A DNA stretch of 64,000 nucleotides from an uncultured Sphingomonadaceae bacterium (GTDB taxonomy: Bacteria > Pseudomonadota > Alphaproteobacteria > Sphingomonadales > Sphingomonadaceae). Numbering within the stretch: the first letter of the stretch is position 1; every line of letters begins with the position of its first letter. The notes beneath the pieces are model-generated. The model had not been told where the DNA came from and ran no database searches. It worked only from the letters and a program-made list of their open reading frames with translations. The stretch is taken from positions 124,001 to 188,000 of the forward strand of contig CANMFE010000001.1 of assembly GCA_947497085.1 (NCBI GenBank), written 5' to 3'. Made by a program: the position numbers and the translations under genes. Of the stretch, positions 36,410 to 46,384 are shown piece after piece.

Positions 36410-37357
36410 CTAGGCTTTGGTGAATGCCGCTTTGGCGAGTTTTTCCTGCCGTGCGGTGCGAAGCCGTTCAAAATCATCGCCAGCATGGTAGCTTGAACGT
36501 GTAAGCGGGCTGGACGCCACCAGCAAAAAGCCCTTTGCGCGCGCAATGGCTGCATAGGCGTCAAACGCTTTGGGTGTCACAAAGTCCATGACTTTCGTAT
36601 GTTTTGGCGTGGGTTGCAGATATTGTCCCATGGTCATGAAATCGATATCCGCTGAACGCATATCGTCCATCACCTGATGCACTTCCAGCCGCTCCTCGCC
36701 CAAGCCCAGCATAATGCCCGATTTTGTGAAAATGGATGGATCATGGTTTTTCACGTCTTCCAGCAGACGCAGCGAAGCATAATAACGCGCGCCCGGACGT
36801 ATGGTCGGGTAGAGCCTTGGTACCGTTTCCAGATTATGGTTATACACATCGGGCCGGGCCGTCACGATCGCTTCAATCGCCGCGCGTGATTTATTGCGGA
36901 AATCGGGCGTCAGTATCTCAATAGTCGTTGACGGCGTTGTGCGGCGCAGTGCCTCTATGACCTTTACAAACTGCCCTGCCCCGCCATCGGGCAGGTCATC
37001 GCGGTCCACCGATGTGATGACAATATGTTCCAGCCCCATGGCAGCGGCAGCATCGGCTGTATGTTGCGGTTCCAGTTTGTCCACCGCGCGCGGCATGCCG
37101 GTCTTGACGTTACAGAATGCGCAGGCACGGGTGCACACATCACCAAGAATCATGACAGTCGCATGTTTTTTGGTCCAGCATTCCCCGATATTGGGACAGG
37201 CAGCTTCCTCACACACTGTGTTCAGATTTAGCTCCCGCATCAGGCGGCGGGTTTCATTAAATCCTTTGCTGACGGGCGCTTTTACCCGGATCCAGTCGGG
37301 TTTGCGTTGCCGTGGTTCGCGCTTTGGCATATCAGGTATCTTTGAAATCTCGTTCAT
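36410..37357 (-). CDS. lipA: Lipoyl synthase
   Basis: A radical-SAM enzyme of 315 residues that inserts two sulfurs into protein-bound octanoate. The auxiliary cluster Cys are in [16 protein letters not shown] and the SAM cluster motif is [10 protein letters not shown] (CxxxCxxC). [18 protein letters not shown] and [11 protein letters not shown] are also diagnostic, and the C-terminal [10 protein letters not shown] carries the conserved Ser. ATG 37357 (MNEISKIPD) matches the family; the open frame extends 124 codons upstream, but that part lies antisense to the carbonic anhydrase start and is unrelated. It supplies lipoate for the pyruvate dehydrogenase E2 encoded at 9250. Confidence 0.97.
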   Translation of the reverse strand: MNEISKIPDMPKREPRQRKPDWIRVKAPVSKGFNETRRLMRELNLNTVCEEAACPNIGECWTKKHATVMILGDVCTRACAFCNVKTGMPRAVDKLEPQHTADAAAAMGLEHIVITSVDRDDLPDGGAGQFVKVIEALRRTTPSTTIEILTPDFRNKSRAAIEAIVTARPDVYNHNLETVPRLYPTIRPGARYYASLRLLEDVKNHDPSIFTKSGIMLGLGEERLEVHQVMDDMRSADIDFMTMGQYLQPTPKHTKVMDFVTPKAFDAYAAIARAKGFLLVASSPLTRSSYHAGDDFERLRTARQEKLAKAAFTKA

Positions 37358-37420
37358 TGTGCCTAGATAGCGATGCTTGTCGCCTCTTGCCAGCCCAAAC
37401 CAACATGATATGCAGATTGC

Positions 37421-38080
37421 ATGACCGATTTTTCTACTCTGCTCGATGGCTATCAGCGTTTCCGTGATACTGGATGGGCAGCCCAGCGAGACCGCTGGCA
37501 TAGCTTGCACCAAGGACAAAACCCGGATGTTATGGTAATCGCCTGTTCCGATAGCAGGGTCGAGCCGACTCGCATTTTTGATACGGACCCCGGCGAAATG
37601 TTCGTGGTGCGAAATGTTGCTGCTCTTGTGCCTCCTTTCGAAACGACAGAAGGCCATCACGGGGTATCCGCAGCACTTGAATTTGCGGTCCAGTTTTTGC
37701 GCGTGAAAGAAATTGTCGTGCTGGGTCACGGCATGTGTGGCGGTTGTGCCGCCGCGCTCTCACAGGATTTGCAGGGCATGCCGCTTGGCAAGGGCGGGTT
37801 TGTATCAGAATGGATTTCCATGCTTGATAATGCCCGGCAAAATGTAATTGAAAGCCATGGATCTGAAAACACCACAGCCCAACACGCCATGGAGCATGCC
37901 GCGGTTCAGGTAAGTCTTCAAAATTTACGCACATTTCCGTGTATTCAGGAGAAAGAAGCACGTGGCGAAATCAAGCTTATTGGTGCATGGTTTGCAATTA
38001 GTGACGGTATTCTGCACATTTTGGACCAGAAAACGGGGCAGTTTCATTCTTCTGATACAGGTTCGGACAAATTGTTATGA
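37421..38080 (+). CDS. Beta-class carbonic anhydrase
   Basis: A 219-residue zinc enzyme interconverting CO2 and bicarbonate. The zinc and catalytic residues are in [16 protein letters not shown] (Cys, and the Asp-Arg pair) and [13 protein letters not shown] (His and Cys). [26 protein letters not shown] is the expected helical core. The gene overlaps the SbtA-like permease gene by four bases, which in turn is followed by a PII-like gene, so its bicarbonate chemistry is tied to transport. It is divergent from lipA, with 63 bases between the starts. Confidence 0.93.
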   Translation: MTDFSTLLDGYQRFRDTGWAAQRDRWHSLHQGQNPDVMVIACSDSRVEPTRIFDTDPGEMFVVRNVAALVPPFETTEGHHGVSAALEFAVQFLRVKEIVVLGHGMCGGCAAALSQDLQGMPLGKGGFVSEWISMLDNARQNVIESHGSENTTAQHAMEHAAVQVSLQNLRTFPCIQEKEARGEIKLIGAWFAISDGILHILDQKTGQFHSSDTGSDKLL

Positions 38081-39033
38081 TACTTGATACATTCTCTTCT
38101 CCGGTTATTCTGTTCTTCATATTAGGCCTGTTCGCAGGGTTTCTGAAGTCCGACCTCAGCATTCCGGAAGCGTTGGCCAAATCCATGTCGATATATCTGA
38201 TGGCAGCTATCGGCCTTAAGGGCGGTGTTGAAGTCGCGAATGCCGGGATTAGTATTGAATTGGTATATGCTTCAATTGCCGGTATTCTATTGGGGTTATT
38301 AATCCCCTATCTTGCGTTTGCGTTACTCAAATATATTGGCAAACTTGATCGTATAAATGCGGGTGCAGTGGCGGCGCATTATGGTTCGGTCAGCGTTGTC
38401 ACATTTGTGACGGCTACCGAAATACTGGGAGCGCAAGCGCTGGAGGCAGCCGGCTATATGGTCGCGGTGCTTGCACTGATGGAAACACCCGCAATCATTT
38501 CCGGCCTGATGCTGGCTCGTGGCGGCCAAAAACCAGATCAGGGCAGCGGCAAAAGCAAATTATTGCATGAGGTTTTTCTAAACGCATCGGTGGTCCTTCT
38601 GGTCGGTGCATTTTTTATTGGATATATTGCCGGTGAAGAAAAATTTGAAGCAGTAGCACCGTTTTTTCAGGCAGGTTTTACGGGCGTCCTGTGCCTGTTT
38701 CTGCTGGATATGGGCCTGATCGCTGCACGACGGCTTTCTTCGGCAAAGCTGCTAACCCCTGCCCTCGTGGCGCTGGGCATCATATTGCCGCTCATCAATG
38801 GTGTTATTGGCACACTGGTGGGTACATTGATTGGACTTGATACCGGTTCTGCAGCCATGCTTGGCGTGCTGGCGGGCAGCGCATCCTATATCGCTGTGCC
38901 GGCGGCTATGCGGCTTGCCCTGCCACAGGCTGACCCTGGGCTGTATCTCTCCATGTCGATTGGCATTACATTTCCGTTCAACATCATTTTCGGCATTAGC
39001 ATTTTCACCGCTCTCGCAAAGGTATTGGCATAA
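38077..39033 (+). CDS. SbtA-like sodium-dependent bicarbonate permease
   Basis: A 318-residue inner-membrane protein with about ten hydrophobic segments in two inverted halves. ILFFILGLFAGFLKSDLSIPEALAKSMSIYLMAAIGLKGGVEVA opens the first half, and AGSASYIAVPAAMRLALPQADPGLYLSMSIGITFPFNI the last part; both are hallmarks of the SbtA (DUF897) family. Cyanobacterial SbtA is a high-affinity Na+/bicarbonate symporter. GKLDRINAGAVAAHYGSVSVVTFVTA holds the mid-membrane crossing region. Start ATG 38077 overlaps the carbonic anhydrase stop. The next gene encodes the PII-like partner, as in cyanobacteria. Confidence 0.88.
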   Translation: MILDTFSSPVILFFILGLFAGFLKSDLSIPEALAKSMSIYLMAAIGLKGGVEVANAGISIELVYASIAGILLGLLIPYLAFALLKYIGKLDRINAGAVAAHYGSVSVVTFVTATEILGAQALEAAGYMVAVLALMETPAIISGLMLARGGQKPDQGSGKSKLLHEVFLNASVVLLVGAFFIGYIAGEEKFEAVAPFFQAGFTGVLCLFLLDMGLIAARRLSSAKLLTPALVALGIILPLINGVIGTLVGTLIGLDTGSAAMLGVLAGSASYIAVPAAMRLALPQADPGLYLSMSIGITFPFNIIFGISIFTALAKVLA

Positions 39034-39035
39034 TC

Positions 39036-39350
39036 ATGGTTGAAACCGTAACCCGCAAACGTATGGAAATACTGGTGGATACACCGCTGGTACCGGTTGT
39101 TATCTCACATCTTCGCGATGCAGGGGTATCAGGCTGGAGCCTGATCTCAGTCAAGGCTGGTTCTGGCCGTCAGGGCGAATGGCGTGACGACAGACTGACT
39201 GGTGCAGCGGCCAAGACCATTGTGCTGCTCATTACGTCAGAGGCCAAGGCGAGCGTGTTGATTGATTCGCTTGAACCGATCCTCGAAAGCCACAGCCTAT
39301 TGCTCACAGCGGCAGATATTCAGGTGATACGCGGCGAACGATTTGACTGA
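39036..39350 (+). CDS. PII-like regulator (SbtB type)
   Basis: A 104-residue ferredoxin-like trimeric PII family member. The beta-alpha-beta start (KRMEILVDTPLVPVVISHLRDAGVSGWSLI), a T-loop rich in Gly/Arg/Asp (KAGSGRQGEWRDDRLTGAAAK), the TIVLLITSE strand and the ending ADIQVIRGERFD are visible. It lacks the uridylylated Tyr context of GlnB (RGxxxxYRG), and, unlike some cyanobacterial SbtB, has no Cys in its C-terminal tail, so redox control by that tail is unlikely. It begins two bases after the permease stop. By analogy it would bind adenine nucleotides such as AMP or cAMP and gate the permease. Confidence 0.82.
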   Translation: MVETVTRKRMEILVDTPLVPVVISHLRDAGVSGWSLISVKAGSGRQGEWRDDRLTGAAAKTIVLLITSEAKASVLIDSLEPILESHSLLLTAADIQVIRGERFD

Positions 39351-39588
39351 TAAATTTTACCCTCATCCGATATTATGTGGTGTGTATCGATTGGTTCCAT
39401 CTCCACAATCAAGACAATATCAGCGCATATATTGAACATTCCGAAAACGGAATATTACAGGCGATTGGCAAATATCAAAGGCGCCGCTAGCAGGTCCATT
39501 CACTATCATGCACATATGATAGTCCACTATCTTGTCACCGCTCACTACAAACCGTGACATTGGTTTCAGATATGTTACACAGCGGCGC
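39351..39588 (+). other. Intergenic region before putP with two palindromes
   Basis: This 238-base spacer has no gene. It holds two inverted repeats: ATTCCG/CGGAAT around AAAA (39438-39453) and CTATCAT/ATGATAG around six bases (39503-39522). The second lies about 70 bases before the symporter start and could be an operator for it; the first has no T-run, so it is not a convincing terminator. Confidence 0.35.
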
Positions 39589-41016
39589 ATGCAGACAGGT
39601 ATTTACATCTCGCTCGCCCTTTATTTCATCGCCATGCTGGGTATTGGCCTATATGCATGGCGGAAATCCACCGATGATGTGAGCGGTTATATGCTGGGCG
39701 GGCGCAATCTTCCGCCCGCTGTCGCTGCGCTTTCTGCCGGTGCTTCGGACATGTCAGGCTGGCTAATGCTGGGCCTGCCCGGAGCCATGTTTGTCAGCGG
39801 TATGTCGGCGAGCTGGATAGCGATCGGGCTTTTTATCGGCGCTTTCCTGAACTGGATCATTGTCGCACCCCGTTTGCGGCAGCAGACCGCCGATTATGAC
39901 GATGCCCTCACTATCCCCGATTTCTTTGAGAAACGCTTTGCCGACAACAGCCATTTGCTGCGTGTGATCGCTTCAATCGTCATCATCATATTTTTTACGC
40001 TCTACACTTCCTCCGGTCTGGTTGCAGGCGGCAAGCTGTTCGAAAGTTCGTTTGGGCAAAGCTATGAAACCGGCCTGTGGGTCACGGCGGGCGTTGTCCT
40101 TGCCTATACCATGTTCGGCGGTTTTCTGGCCGTCAGCCTGACCGATTTTGTGCAGGGCTGTATCATGTTTGTCGCGCTGATCCTCGTGCCCGTAATCGCT
40201 CTCACTTCGTCGGGCGGCTTTGCGGGAACGGCAGAGACAATCCGCTCCATCAATCCCGATTTGCTCTCACTTTTCACCGGCACGACCATTATCGGCATTA
40301 TCAGCGCGATGAGCTGGGGCCTGGGTTATTTCGGGCAGCCGCATATCATTGTGCGCTTTATGGCGGTGCGCTCGGTTGCCGATGTACCGGCGGCCCGCAA
40401 TATCGGCATGGGCTGGATGTTTGTGACTTTGGTGGGCGCACTTGCCATGGGGCTGACCGGCCTTGCCTATGCCACGCAGAACAACATTGCCGTGGACGAT
40501 CCAGAAACGATCTTCATGATTCTGGCCGACCTATTGTTCCACCCACTTATTACCGGCTTCCTGCTGGCCGCCATACTGGCCGCAATCATGAGCACCATTT
40601 CCTCACAGCTGCTGGTATCCTCCAGCTCGCTGACCGAGGATTTCTACAAGCTGTTCGTGCGCCGCGATGCCAGCCAGAAAGAACTGGTCACCGTGGGCCG
40701 TCTCTCCGTCCTTGCTGTCGCGTTGGTGGCGATATTCCTTGCCTATAACCCCGAAAACAGCGTGCTGGGCCTTGTCAGCAATGCCTGGGCAGGCTTTGGC
40801 GCAGCATTTGGCCCGCTCATCATCCTGTCACTGACATGGAAAGGCATGACGCGGGGCGGCGCATTGGCGGGCATGATTGTCGGGGCCGTCACGGTCCTGC
40901 TCTGGATCAATATGGGTTGGAGTGGCTGGTTGTATGAAATCGTACCCGGATTTATACTCTCTCTGCTTGCCATAATAGTCGTAAGCCAGATCGGCGGACG
41001 GTCGGAAAAGGTCTAA
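39589..41016 (+). CDS. putP: Sodium/proline symporter-type transporter (SSF)
   Basis: A 475-residue sodium:solute symporter with about 13 membrane segments. YMLGGRNLPPAVAALSAGASDMSGWLMLGLPGAMFVSG is the family's TM2 block with the sodium-binding Ser, FGGFLAVSLTDFVQGCIM is diagnostic for PutP, and SMSWGLGYFGQPHIIVRFMA and the ISSQLLVSSSSLTEDFYK stretch carry the second sodium site. The closest functional type by motif is L-proline/Na+ uptake. ATG 39589 (MQTGIYISLALYFIAM) was chosen as the first Met before TM1; the upstream frame to 39532 is non-coding in character. It is monocistronic. Confidence 0.9.
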   Translation: MQTGIYISLALYFIAMLGIGLYAWRKSTDDVSGYMLGGRNLPPAVAALSAGASDMSGWLMLGLPGAMFVSGMSASWIAIGLFIGAFLNWIIVAPRLRQQTADYDDALTIPDFFEKRFADNSHLLRVIASIVIIIFFTLYTSSGLVAGGKLFESSFGQSYETGLWVTAGVVLAYTMFGGFLAVSLTDFVQGCIMFVALILVPVIALTSSGGFAGTAETIRSINPDLLSLFTGTTIIGIISAMSWGLGYFGQPHIIVRFMAVRSVADVPAARNIGMGWMFVTLVGALAMGLTGLAYATQNNIAVDDPETIFMILADLLFHPLITGFLLAAILAAIMSTISSQLLVSSSSLTEDFYKLFVRRDASQKELVTVGRLSVLAVALVAIFLAYNPENSVLGLVSNAWAGFGAAFGPLIILSLTWKGMTRGGALAGMIVGAVTVLLWINMGWSGWLYEIVPGFILSLLAIIVVSQIGGRSEKV

Positions 41017-41232
41017 AGGCCTGATTGCGAAACGCCTTTCCAACCTTTAACTTCGCATAGCTTCGCACCAAGGAGCGTGTTGAATCAACCAATGTTGGAT
41101 AAATCCTGTTGGATTTGGGGCATGCCGGACAGCCCTTGTATTCCGACGTAGGCGGAATGGAGATGCGGCATACTGCATAGGTATTACCTGAACACTCTGG
41201 ACCCCGGCCTGCGCCGGGGTACTTAATGGATA
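41017..41232. repeat. Convergent spacer with two REP-like palindromes
   Basis: The 216 bases between putP and the acyl-CoA ligase gene hold no gene but two hairpins: ATTCCG/CGGAAT (41140-41158) and CCCCGGC-CTGC-GCCGGGG (41202-41219, a perfect 7-bp stem). The sequence around the second (TGGACCCCGGCCTGCGCC) has the look of the intergenic palindromic repeats common in sphingomonads. Either could stop transcription between the two convergent genes, although no T-run follows. Confidence 0.5.
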
Positions 41233-42834
41233 TCACCCGCCCGAAAAACTGAAATCCTTGTAACGTTCACGCAGTTCGGTCTTGAGCAATTTACCCGTTG
41301 CGGTATGCGGCAGGTCATCGACAAACAGCACCTCGTCCGGCAGCCACCATTTGGCAACATGATCGGTCAGGTGCGTGATGACATCACCCTTGCTGACTTC
41401 CGCGCCTTCATTTTTGACGATCAGCAGCAGCGGCCGTTCATCCCATTTCGGGTGCGGCATGCCAATGGCGGCGGCTTCGGCCACCCCTTCCATGCCGACA
41501 GCGGCATTTTCCAGGTCGACCGAGCTGATCCATTCACCGCCAGACTTGATAACATCCTTGGCACGGTCGGTAATCTGCATCACGCCATCAGGATGGATGA
41601 CAGCGACATCACCTGTGTCGAACCAGCCATCTTTAGTGAGGGCGTCTTCTTCCGCCTTGAAATAGCGCTTGATAACCCATGGCCCCCGAATTTGCAGGCG
41701 CCCGCTGCTTTCACCATCGCGGGGCTGTAATACGCCTTCATCATCCACAACACGCAGCTCAACGCCAAAGGGCACCCTGCCCTGTTTCACCACCACATCC
41801 ACCTGCTCATCAAAGCTTAAATCACCCCAATCCGGTGAAGGCGAACCCATGGTGCCAATAGGCGACGTTTCGGTCATGCCCCAGGCATGGTTGACCCGTG
41901 CGCCCATTTTCATGATGCGCTCAATCATCGCGCGCGGCGCGGCTGATCCGCCTATCGTGACGACTTTCAGGTACTCGGGCGCTTCACCGCTGGCATCCAT
42001 ATGCTGGAACATGGCCAGCCAGACTGTCGGTACGCCTGCGCTGTGTGTCACTTTTTCCCGGTTCATCAGCATGGTGAGCACGGCGGGGTCATTGACGGCG
42101 GCATAGACGAACTTGAGACCCGCGAGCGCGCCCGCAAATGGCAGGCCCCATGCGGCGGCATGGAACATTGGCACCACGGGCAACGCTACAGAAGTCGTCG
42201 AAAGGTCGAAGATAGCGGGTTGTATCTCCGCCATCGCATGGATGGTTGTCGAGCGATGTTCATAAAGCACGCCCTTGGGATTACCAGTCGTGCCGCTGGT
42301 ATAGCACAGCATGCACGGCTCACGCTCGTCACCATCGACCCAGGCAAAATCATCGTCATAGCGGTCCAGCAGATCTTCAAAACCCTGCGCATCGCTGCCT
42401 TCTGGCGGGTCATAGCAGATATAGTGTTTGATGCTGGTCCACTGATCCTTGAGCTTGTCTATTATGGGCTGGAACGCTGCATCATAGAGCAACACCTGAT
42501 CCTCGGCATGGTTGGCGATATAAACCAGTTGATCTTCAAACAGGCGCGGGTTGATGGTGTGGATGACACCGCCCATCCCGATTGCGCCATACCAGCTGAC
42601 CAGATGCCGGCTATGATTCATGCCGAGCGTTGCCACACGGTCACCTTTTTTCAGACCCATGTCAGTCAGCGCTTTGGCAAGACGGCGCGCATCGCGTGAT
42701 ATGCCGGCCCAGTTGGTGCGCGTTTCGCTGCCATCGGCCCAATAAGTGACAATTTCCCGGTCCCCATGCTCATTCGCCGCATGGTCCAGCATGTGCATGA
42801 CACGTAATTTGAAATCCTGCATTCCGCCCAGCAT
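41233..42834 (-). CDS. Acyl-CoA synthetase (long/medium-chain fatty acid type)
   Basis: An adenylate-forming ligase of 533 residues. The P-loop is [19 protein letters not shown], the A5 motif is [14 protein letters not shown]7/A8 are [36 protein letters not shown], and the catalytic A10 Lys is in [17 protein letters not shown]. It activates a carboxylic acid with ATP and CoA; the chain length cannot be read. ATG 42834 was chosen over GTG 42840 because the GGGAGA ribosome site is correctly spaced only for the ATG. It begins 15 bases after the dnaE stop and may be cotranscribed. Confidence 0.9.
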   Translation of the reverse strand: MLGGMQDFKLRVMHMLDHAANEHGDREIVTYWADGSETRTNWAGISRDARRLAKALTDMGLKKGDRVATLGMNHSRHLVSWYGAIGMGGVIHTINPRLFEDQLVYIANHAEDQVLLYDAAFQPIIDKLKDQWTSIKHYICYDPPEGSDAQGFEDLLDRYDDDFAWVDGDEREPCMLCYTSGTTGNPKGVLYEHRSTTIHAMAEIQPAIFDLSTTSVALPVVPMFHAAAWGLPFAGALAGLKFVYAAVNDPAVLTMLMNREKVTHSAGVPTVWLAMFQHMDASGEAPEYLKVVTIGGSAAPRAMIERIMKMGARVNHAWGMTETSPIGTMGSPSPDWGDLSFDEQVDVVVKQGRVPFGVELRVVDDEGVLQPRDGESSGRLQIRGPWVIKRYFKAEEDALTKDGWFDTGDVAVIHPDGVMQITDRAKDVIKSGGEWISSVDLENAAVGMEGVAEAAAIGMPHPKWDERPLLLIVKNEGAEVSKGDVITHLTDHVAKWWLPDEVLFVDDLPHTATGKLLKTELRERYKDFSFSGG

Positions 42835-42848
42835 GGCCACTCTCCCGA

Positions 42849-45800
42849 TTATTTTACCGCGTGCAGTCCTTTGTCCACGCTCAACGTGATATTGGCAAGC
42901 CCCTCTATCGGTTCGAGCGCATTGGCAAATTCCGCGTCCAGGCTGCGTCCGCTACACAGCTTCATATGCGCTGCGGCTTCGCCATCCACCATCAGGCGTG
43001 CGTAAATTGCGCCGCGGCCCTTGTCCTGTGCCTCAGCAGCCATGGCAAGCTGCGGAAAAGCGCCTGCATCATGCACATCAAGATCAAGCCGCATCCTGGC
43101 CGAACCTTTAATGCCTTCCAGCGGCTGTGCGGACCGGATGGTCACACGCGGTGGTTGATCTTCCGATGGTGTATCGAGCTCGACATTGAGCAGCACGCAA
43201 GCGGAATCCTTGGCAAAATCCGCCATCGGCTCGACCATATGCTCCTCAAAACAGCTGGCCGAAAACTGGCCTGACTGATCCGACATATCCGCCATGATGA
43301 AATCCTTGCCGCGCTTGGTCTTGCGCCGTTGTACCGATTCCACCAAAGCCGCCATCACCGCAGGGCGGCGTGACCCGGGCTGCCCGCCGCTTTCCATCAG
43401 TGCAGCATAAGTGCGCGCACCATTGGCATTTGCAATGGCTTTATACTGCTCGACCGGATGTGCGGCGAAATAGAAACCAAAGGCGTCTTTCTCATGCGCC
43501 ATTTTTTCGCCAATCGACCAGTTTGTATCGCACGACAGCCGCATCGTCTGTCCGGTATTGTCATCTTCTGCGCCAAATAGTCCGCCCTGCCCGCTGATCC
43601 GCGAGCTGTGCGCATCGGCCGCCACGGCCAGAATGACATCGGCAGAGGCGTGAATCGCGGCACGGTCGGTATTCAAGCTGTCAAATGCGCCTGCCGCGGC
43701 CAGATTTTCCAAAGCGCGCTTGTTGAGCATCGACGGGTCAATCCGGTTCGCCATATCATCCAGTGAGGTGAACCAGCCATTTTCCTCCCGCTCTGCCGTA
43801 ATCTGCGACATGGCCTTCTCACCCACATTTTTAAGGCCCGCAAGCGCATAACGCACGGCATATCCATCATCGCTGCGTTCAACCGAAAACTCCGCCTGAC
43901 TGCGGTTGATGCAAGGCGGTTCACAGGCAATATCCAGTTTGCGCATGTCATCGACAAAGATATTGAGCTTGTCAGTCTGATGCATATCAAAACACATCGA
44001 TGCTGCAAAAAATTCATGCGGGTAATGGGTTTTGAGCCAGGCCGTCTGATAGGCGAGTAACGCATAGGCCGCAGCATGGCTTTTGTTAAAGCCATAGCCC
44101 GCAAACTTGTCGATCAAATCGAACAGCTGGTTGGCTTTTTTGTTGTCAATATTATTTTTGGCCGCGCCTTCGACAAAGCGGCTGCGCTGTTTGTCCATTT
44201 CCGCCTGGATTTTCTTGCCCATCGCGCGGCGCAAAAGGTCCGCATCACCTAGCGAGTAACCGGCCAGCACCTGCGCCGCCTGCATCACCTGTTCCTGGTA
44301 AACGATGATGCCATAGGTTTCCGACAGGATGTCTTTCAGCAGGGGATGCGGATATTCGATATCTTCCTTGCCATTCTTGCGCGCGCCAAAGCTCGGGATA
44401 TTGTCCATCGGACCCGGACGGTAGAGCGACACAAGTGCGATAATATCTCCAAAGTTGGTGGGTTTTACGGCGGCCAGCGTGCGGCGCATGCCTTCGGATT
44501 CGAGCTGGAACACGCCCACCGTGTCACCGCGCTGGAGCAGTTCATAGACTTTCGGATCGTCCCATGCGAGCGCATCAAGGTCGATTTCAATGCCGCGCCT
44601 GGCAAGCATTTGCACGGCTTTTTGCAACACGGAAAGCGTTTTCAGGCCCAGAAAGTCAAACTTGACCAGCCCCGCGACTTCGACAAATTTCATGTCGAAC
44701 TGCGTCACCGGCATGTCAGAGCGCGGGTCGCGATAAAGCGGGACAAGCTTCGCCAGCGGGCGATCGCCAATCACCACGCCGGCGGCATGGGTCGAGCTGT
44801 GCCGCGGCAAGCCTTCGAGCTGCATGGCAAGGTCGAACAGCCGCTTTACTTCCGGGTCATTTTCATATTCACGGCGCAGGTCGGAAATTCCCTCCAGCGC
44901 CATCGGCAATGTCCATGGGTCGGTGGGATGGTTGGGGACCAGCTTGCACAGCCGGTCCACCTGTCCGTAGGGCATTTGCAGCACGCGGCCCGTATCACGC
45001 AGCACAGCGCGCGCTTTCAGCTTACCGAAAGTGATGATTTGCGCGACATGGTCATTGCCATATTTCTGCTGCACATAGCGGATGACTTCGCTGCGCCGCG
45101 TCTCGCAAAAGTCGATATCGAAATCAGGCATCGATACGCGTTCAGGATTGAGAAAGCGTTCGAACAGCAATCCGAGTTTGAGCGGATCAAGGTCGGTGAT
45201 GGTGAGCGCCCATGCAACGACACTGCCCGCCCCCGAACCACGGCCTGGTCCCACAGGGATATCATTGTCCTTGGCCCATTTGATAAAGTCGGCAACAATC
45301 AGGAAATATCCCGGAAAACCCATTCCGACAATCACGTCAATCTCAAAATCAAGCCGGTCGTAATAGGTCTTGCGCTCGTCCTCACCTAGGTCGCCATAGG
45401 CTTTCAGCCGTTCATCAAGTCCAGCCCTGGAATCGCGTTTCAATTGTTCGACTTCACCCTGCAAATCGCCTGCCAGGCTGGGCAGGATAGGCGCTCGTTC
45501 TGGCGGGACAATCGCGCATCTTTGCGCGATGACCAGAGTGTTGGTCAGCGCTTCAGGAATATCGCTGAACAGTTCCTGCATCATCTTGCCCGATTTCACC
45601 CAGTTTTCGGGCGCGCCTTTGATACGGTCTTCGCTTTCGACATATTCGCCATTGGCAATGCACAGCATGGCATCATGCGCGTCATGAAATGTCGGGTCCG
45701 CAAAACAGGCCGGGTTGGTTGCCACCAATGGCAGGTTGCGGGCATAGGCAAGATCAATCAGTGCGTCTTCTGCCGCCTGTTCTGCATCCAGGCCGCGGCG

Positions 45801-46322
45801 TACGAGCTCGATATAAAGCCGGTCAGGAAAATAGGATTGCAGCCGGTCCAGATACCCCAGCGCGCTGTCCACCTGCTCTTCGGCCAAAAGACGGGTAACT
45901 GCCCCCTCCTCGCCTGCGGTCAGGCAGATCAGGCCTTCTGTATGCTGCCCCAGATAGCCCAGTGATACATGCGGCAAGTGTTCAAGCGGGCGGTCAAGGT
46001 GCGCTGCAGACACAAGCGCGCATAGATTGTCATAGCCCGCTTCGTTCTGTGCATAGAGCGCGAGCCAATCGAAAACGGGTGTGTCGCTGCCACTGTCAGG
46101 ACGTTTAATGCCCAGCATGGTACCAATAACGGGCTGAACCCCGTTTGCCTTGCAGCCGTCGGAAAAGGCCATGCCGCCATACAGACCGTTGCGATCGGTC
46201 ATAGCGATAGCGGGAAAGCTGCGTTCCTTTGCAATTTTACCGATTTTCTTGGGCTCTATCGCGCCATCGAGCATCGTATAGGCGGAAAATACGCGCAGCG
46301 GGACAAAGGGCATGAAAGACAT
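42849..46322 (-). CDS. dnaE: DNA polymerase III alpha subunit
   Basis: Replicative polymerase of 1157 residues. The PHP domain (about 6-280: FVPLRVFSAYTMLDGAI, AMTDRNGLYGGMAF) is followed by the polymerase core with GPGRGSGAGSVVAWALTITDLDPL and the catalytic acidic motif MPDFDIDFC, then DFLGLKTL, the finger region (QEQVMQAAQVLAGYSLGDADLLRRAMGKK), helix-hairpin-helix (about 800-880) and an OB domain (about 950-1060). The PHP motif lacks part of the usual HxH set (FSAYTMLDG for H-x-H-S-x-Y-S), so this PHP domain is probably inactive and proofreading relies on epsilon. ATG 46322 has an AGGG ribosome site; TTG 46328 and ATG 46313 are alternatives. Confidence 0.96.
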   Translation of the reverse strand: MSFMPFVPLRVFSAYTMLDGAIEPKKIGKIAKERSFPAIAMTDRNGLYGGMAFSDGCKANGVQPVIGTMLGIKRPDSGSDTPVFDWLALYAQNEAGYDNLCALVSAAHLDRPLEHLPHVSLGYLGQHTEGLICLTAGEEGAVTRLLAEEQVDSALGYLDRLQSYFPDRLYIELVRRGLDAEQAAEDALIDLAYARNLPLVATNPACFADPTFHDAHDAMLCIANGEYVESEDRIKGAPENWVKSGKMMQELFSDIPEALTNTLVIAQRCAIVPPERAPILPSLAGDLQGEVEQLKRDSRAGLDERLKAYGDLGEDERKTYYDRLDFEIDVIVGMGFPGYFLIVADFIKWAKDNDIPVGPGRGSGAGSVVAWALTITDLDPLKLGLLFERFLNPERVSMPDFDIDFCETRRSEVIRYVQQKYGNDHVAQIITFGKLKARAVLRDTGRVLQMPYGQVDRLCKLVPNHPTDPWTLPMALEGISDLRREYENDPEVKRLFDLAMQLEGLPRHSSTHAAGVVIGDRPLAKLVPLYRDPRSDMPVTQFDMKFVEVAGLVKFDFLGLKTLSVLQKAVQMLARRGIEIDLDALAWDDPKVYELLQRGDTVGVFQLESEGMRRTLAAVKPTNFGDIIALVSLYRPGPMDNIPSFGARKNGKEDIEYPHPLLKDILSETYGIIVYQEQVMQAAQVLAGYSLGDADLLRRAMGKKIQAEMDKQRSRFVEGAAKNNIDNKKANQLFDLIDKFAGYGFNKSHAAAYALLAYQTAWLKTHYPHEFFAASMCFDMHQTDKLNIFVDDMRKLDIACEPPCINRSQAEFSVERSDDGYAVRYALAGLKNVGEKAMSQITAEREENGWFTSLDDMANRIDPSMLNKRALENLAAAGAFDSLNTDRAAIHASADVILAVAADAHSSRISGQGGLFGAEDDNTGQTMRLSCDTNWSIGEKMAHEKDAFGFYFAAHPVEQYKAIANANGARTYAALMESGGQPGSRRPAVMAALVESVQRRKTKRGKDFIMADMSDQSGQFSASCFEEHMVEPMADFAKDSACVLLNVELDTPSEDQPPRVTIRSAQPLEGIKGSARMRLDLDVHDAGAFPQLAMAAEAQDKGRGAIYARLMVDGEAAAHMKLCSGRSLDAEFANALEPIEGLANITLSVDKGLHAVK

Positions 46323-46384
46323 GTACAAACCCTAATCCAGTGCAAGCGATTCGCCAAAGGCGAAATCAGCGCCAGTGGATAAGT

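Noticed and set aside
44346..45389. A 347-codon open frame on the + strand inside dnaE
   Set aside because: It is antisense to the catalytic core of dnaE, rich in His/Arg/Gln as expected for the complement of GC-rich coding sequence, and has no recognisable motif.
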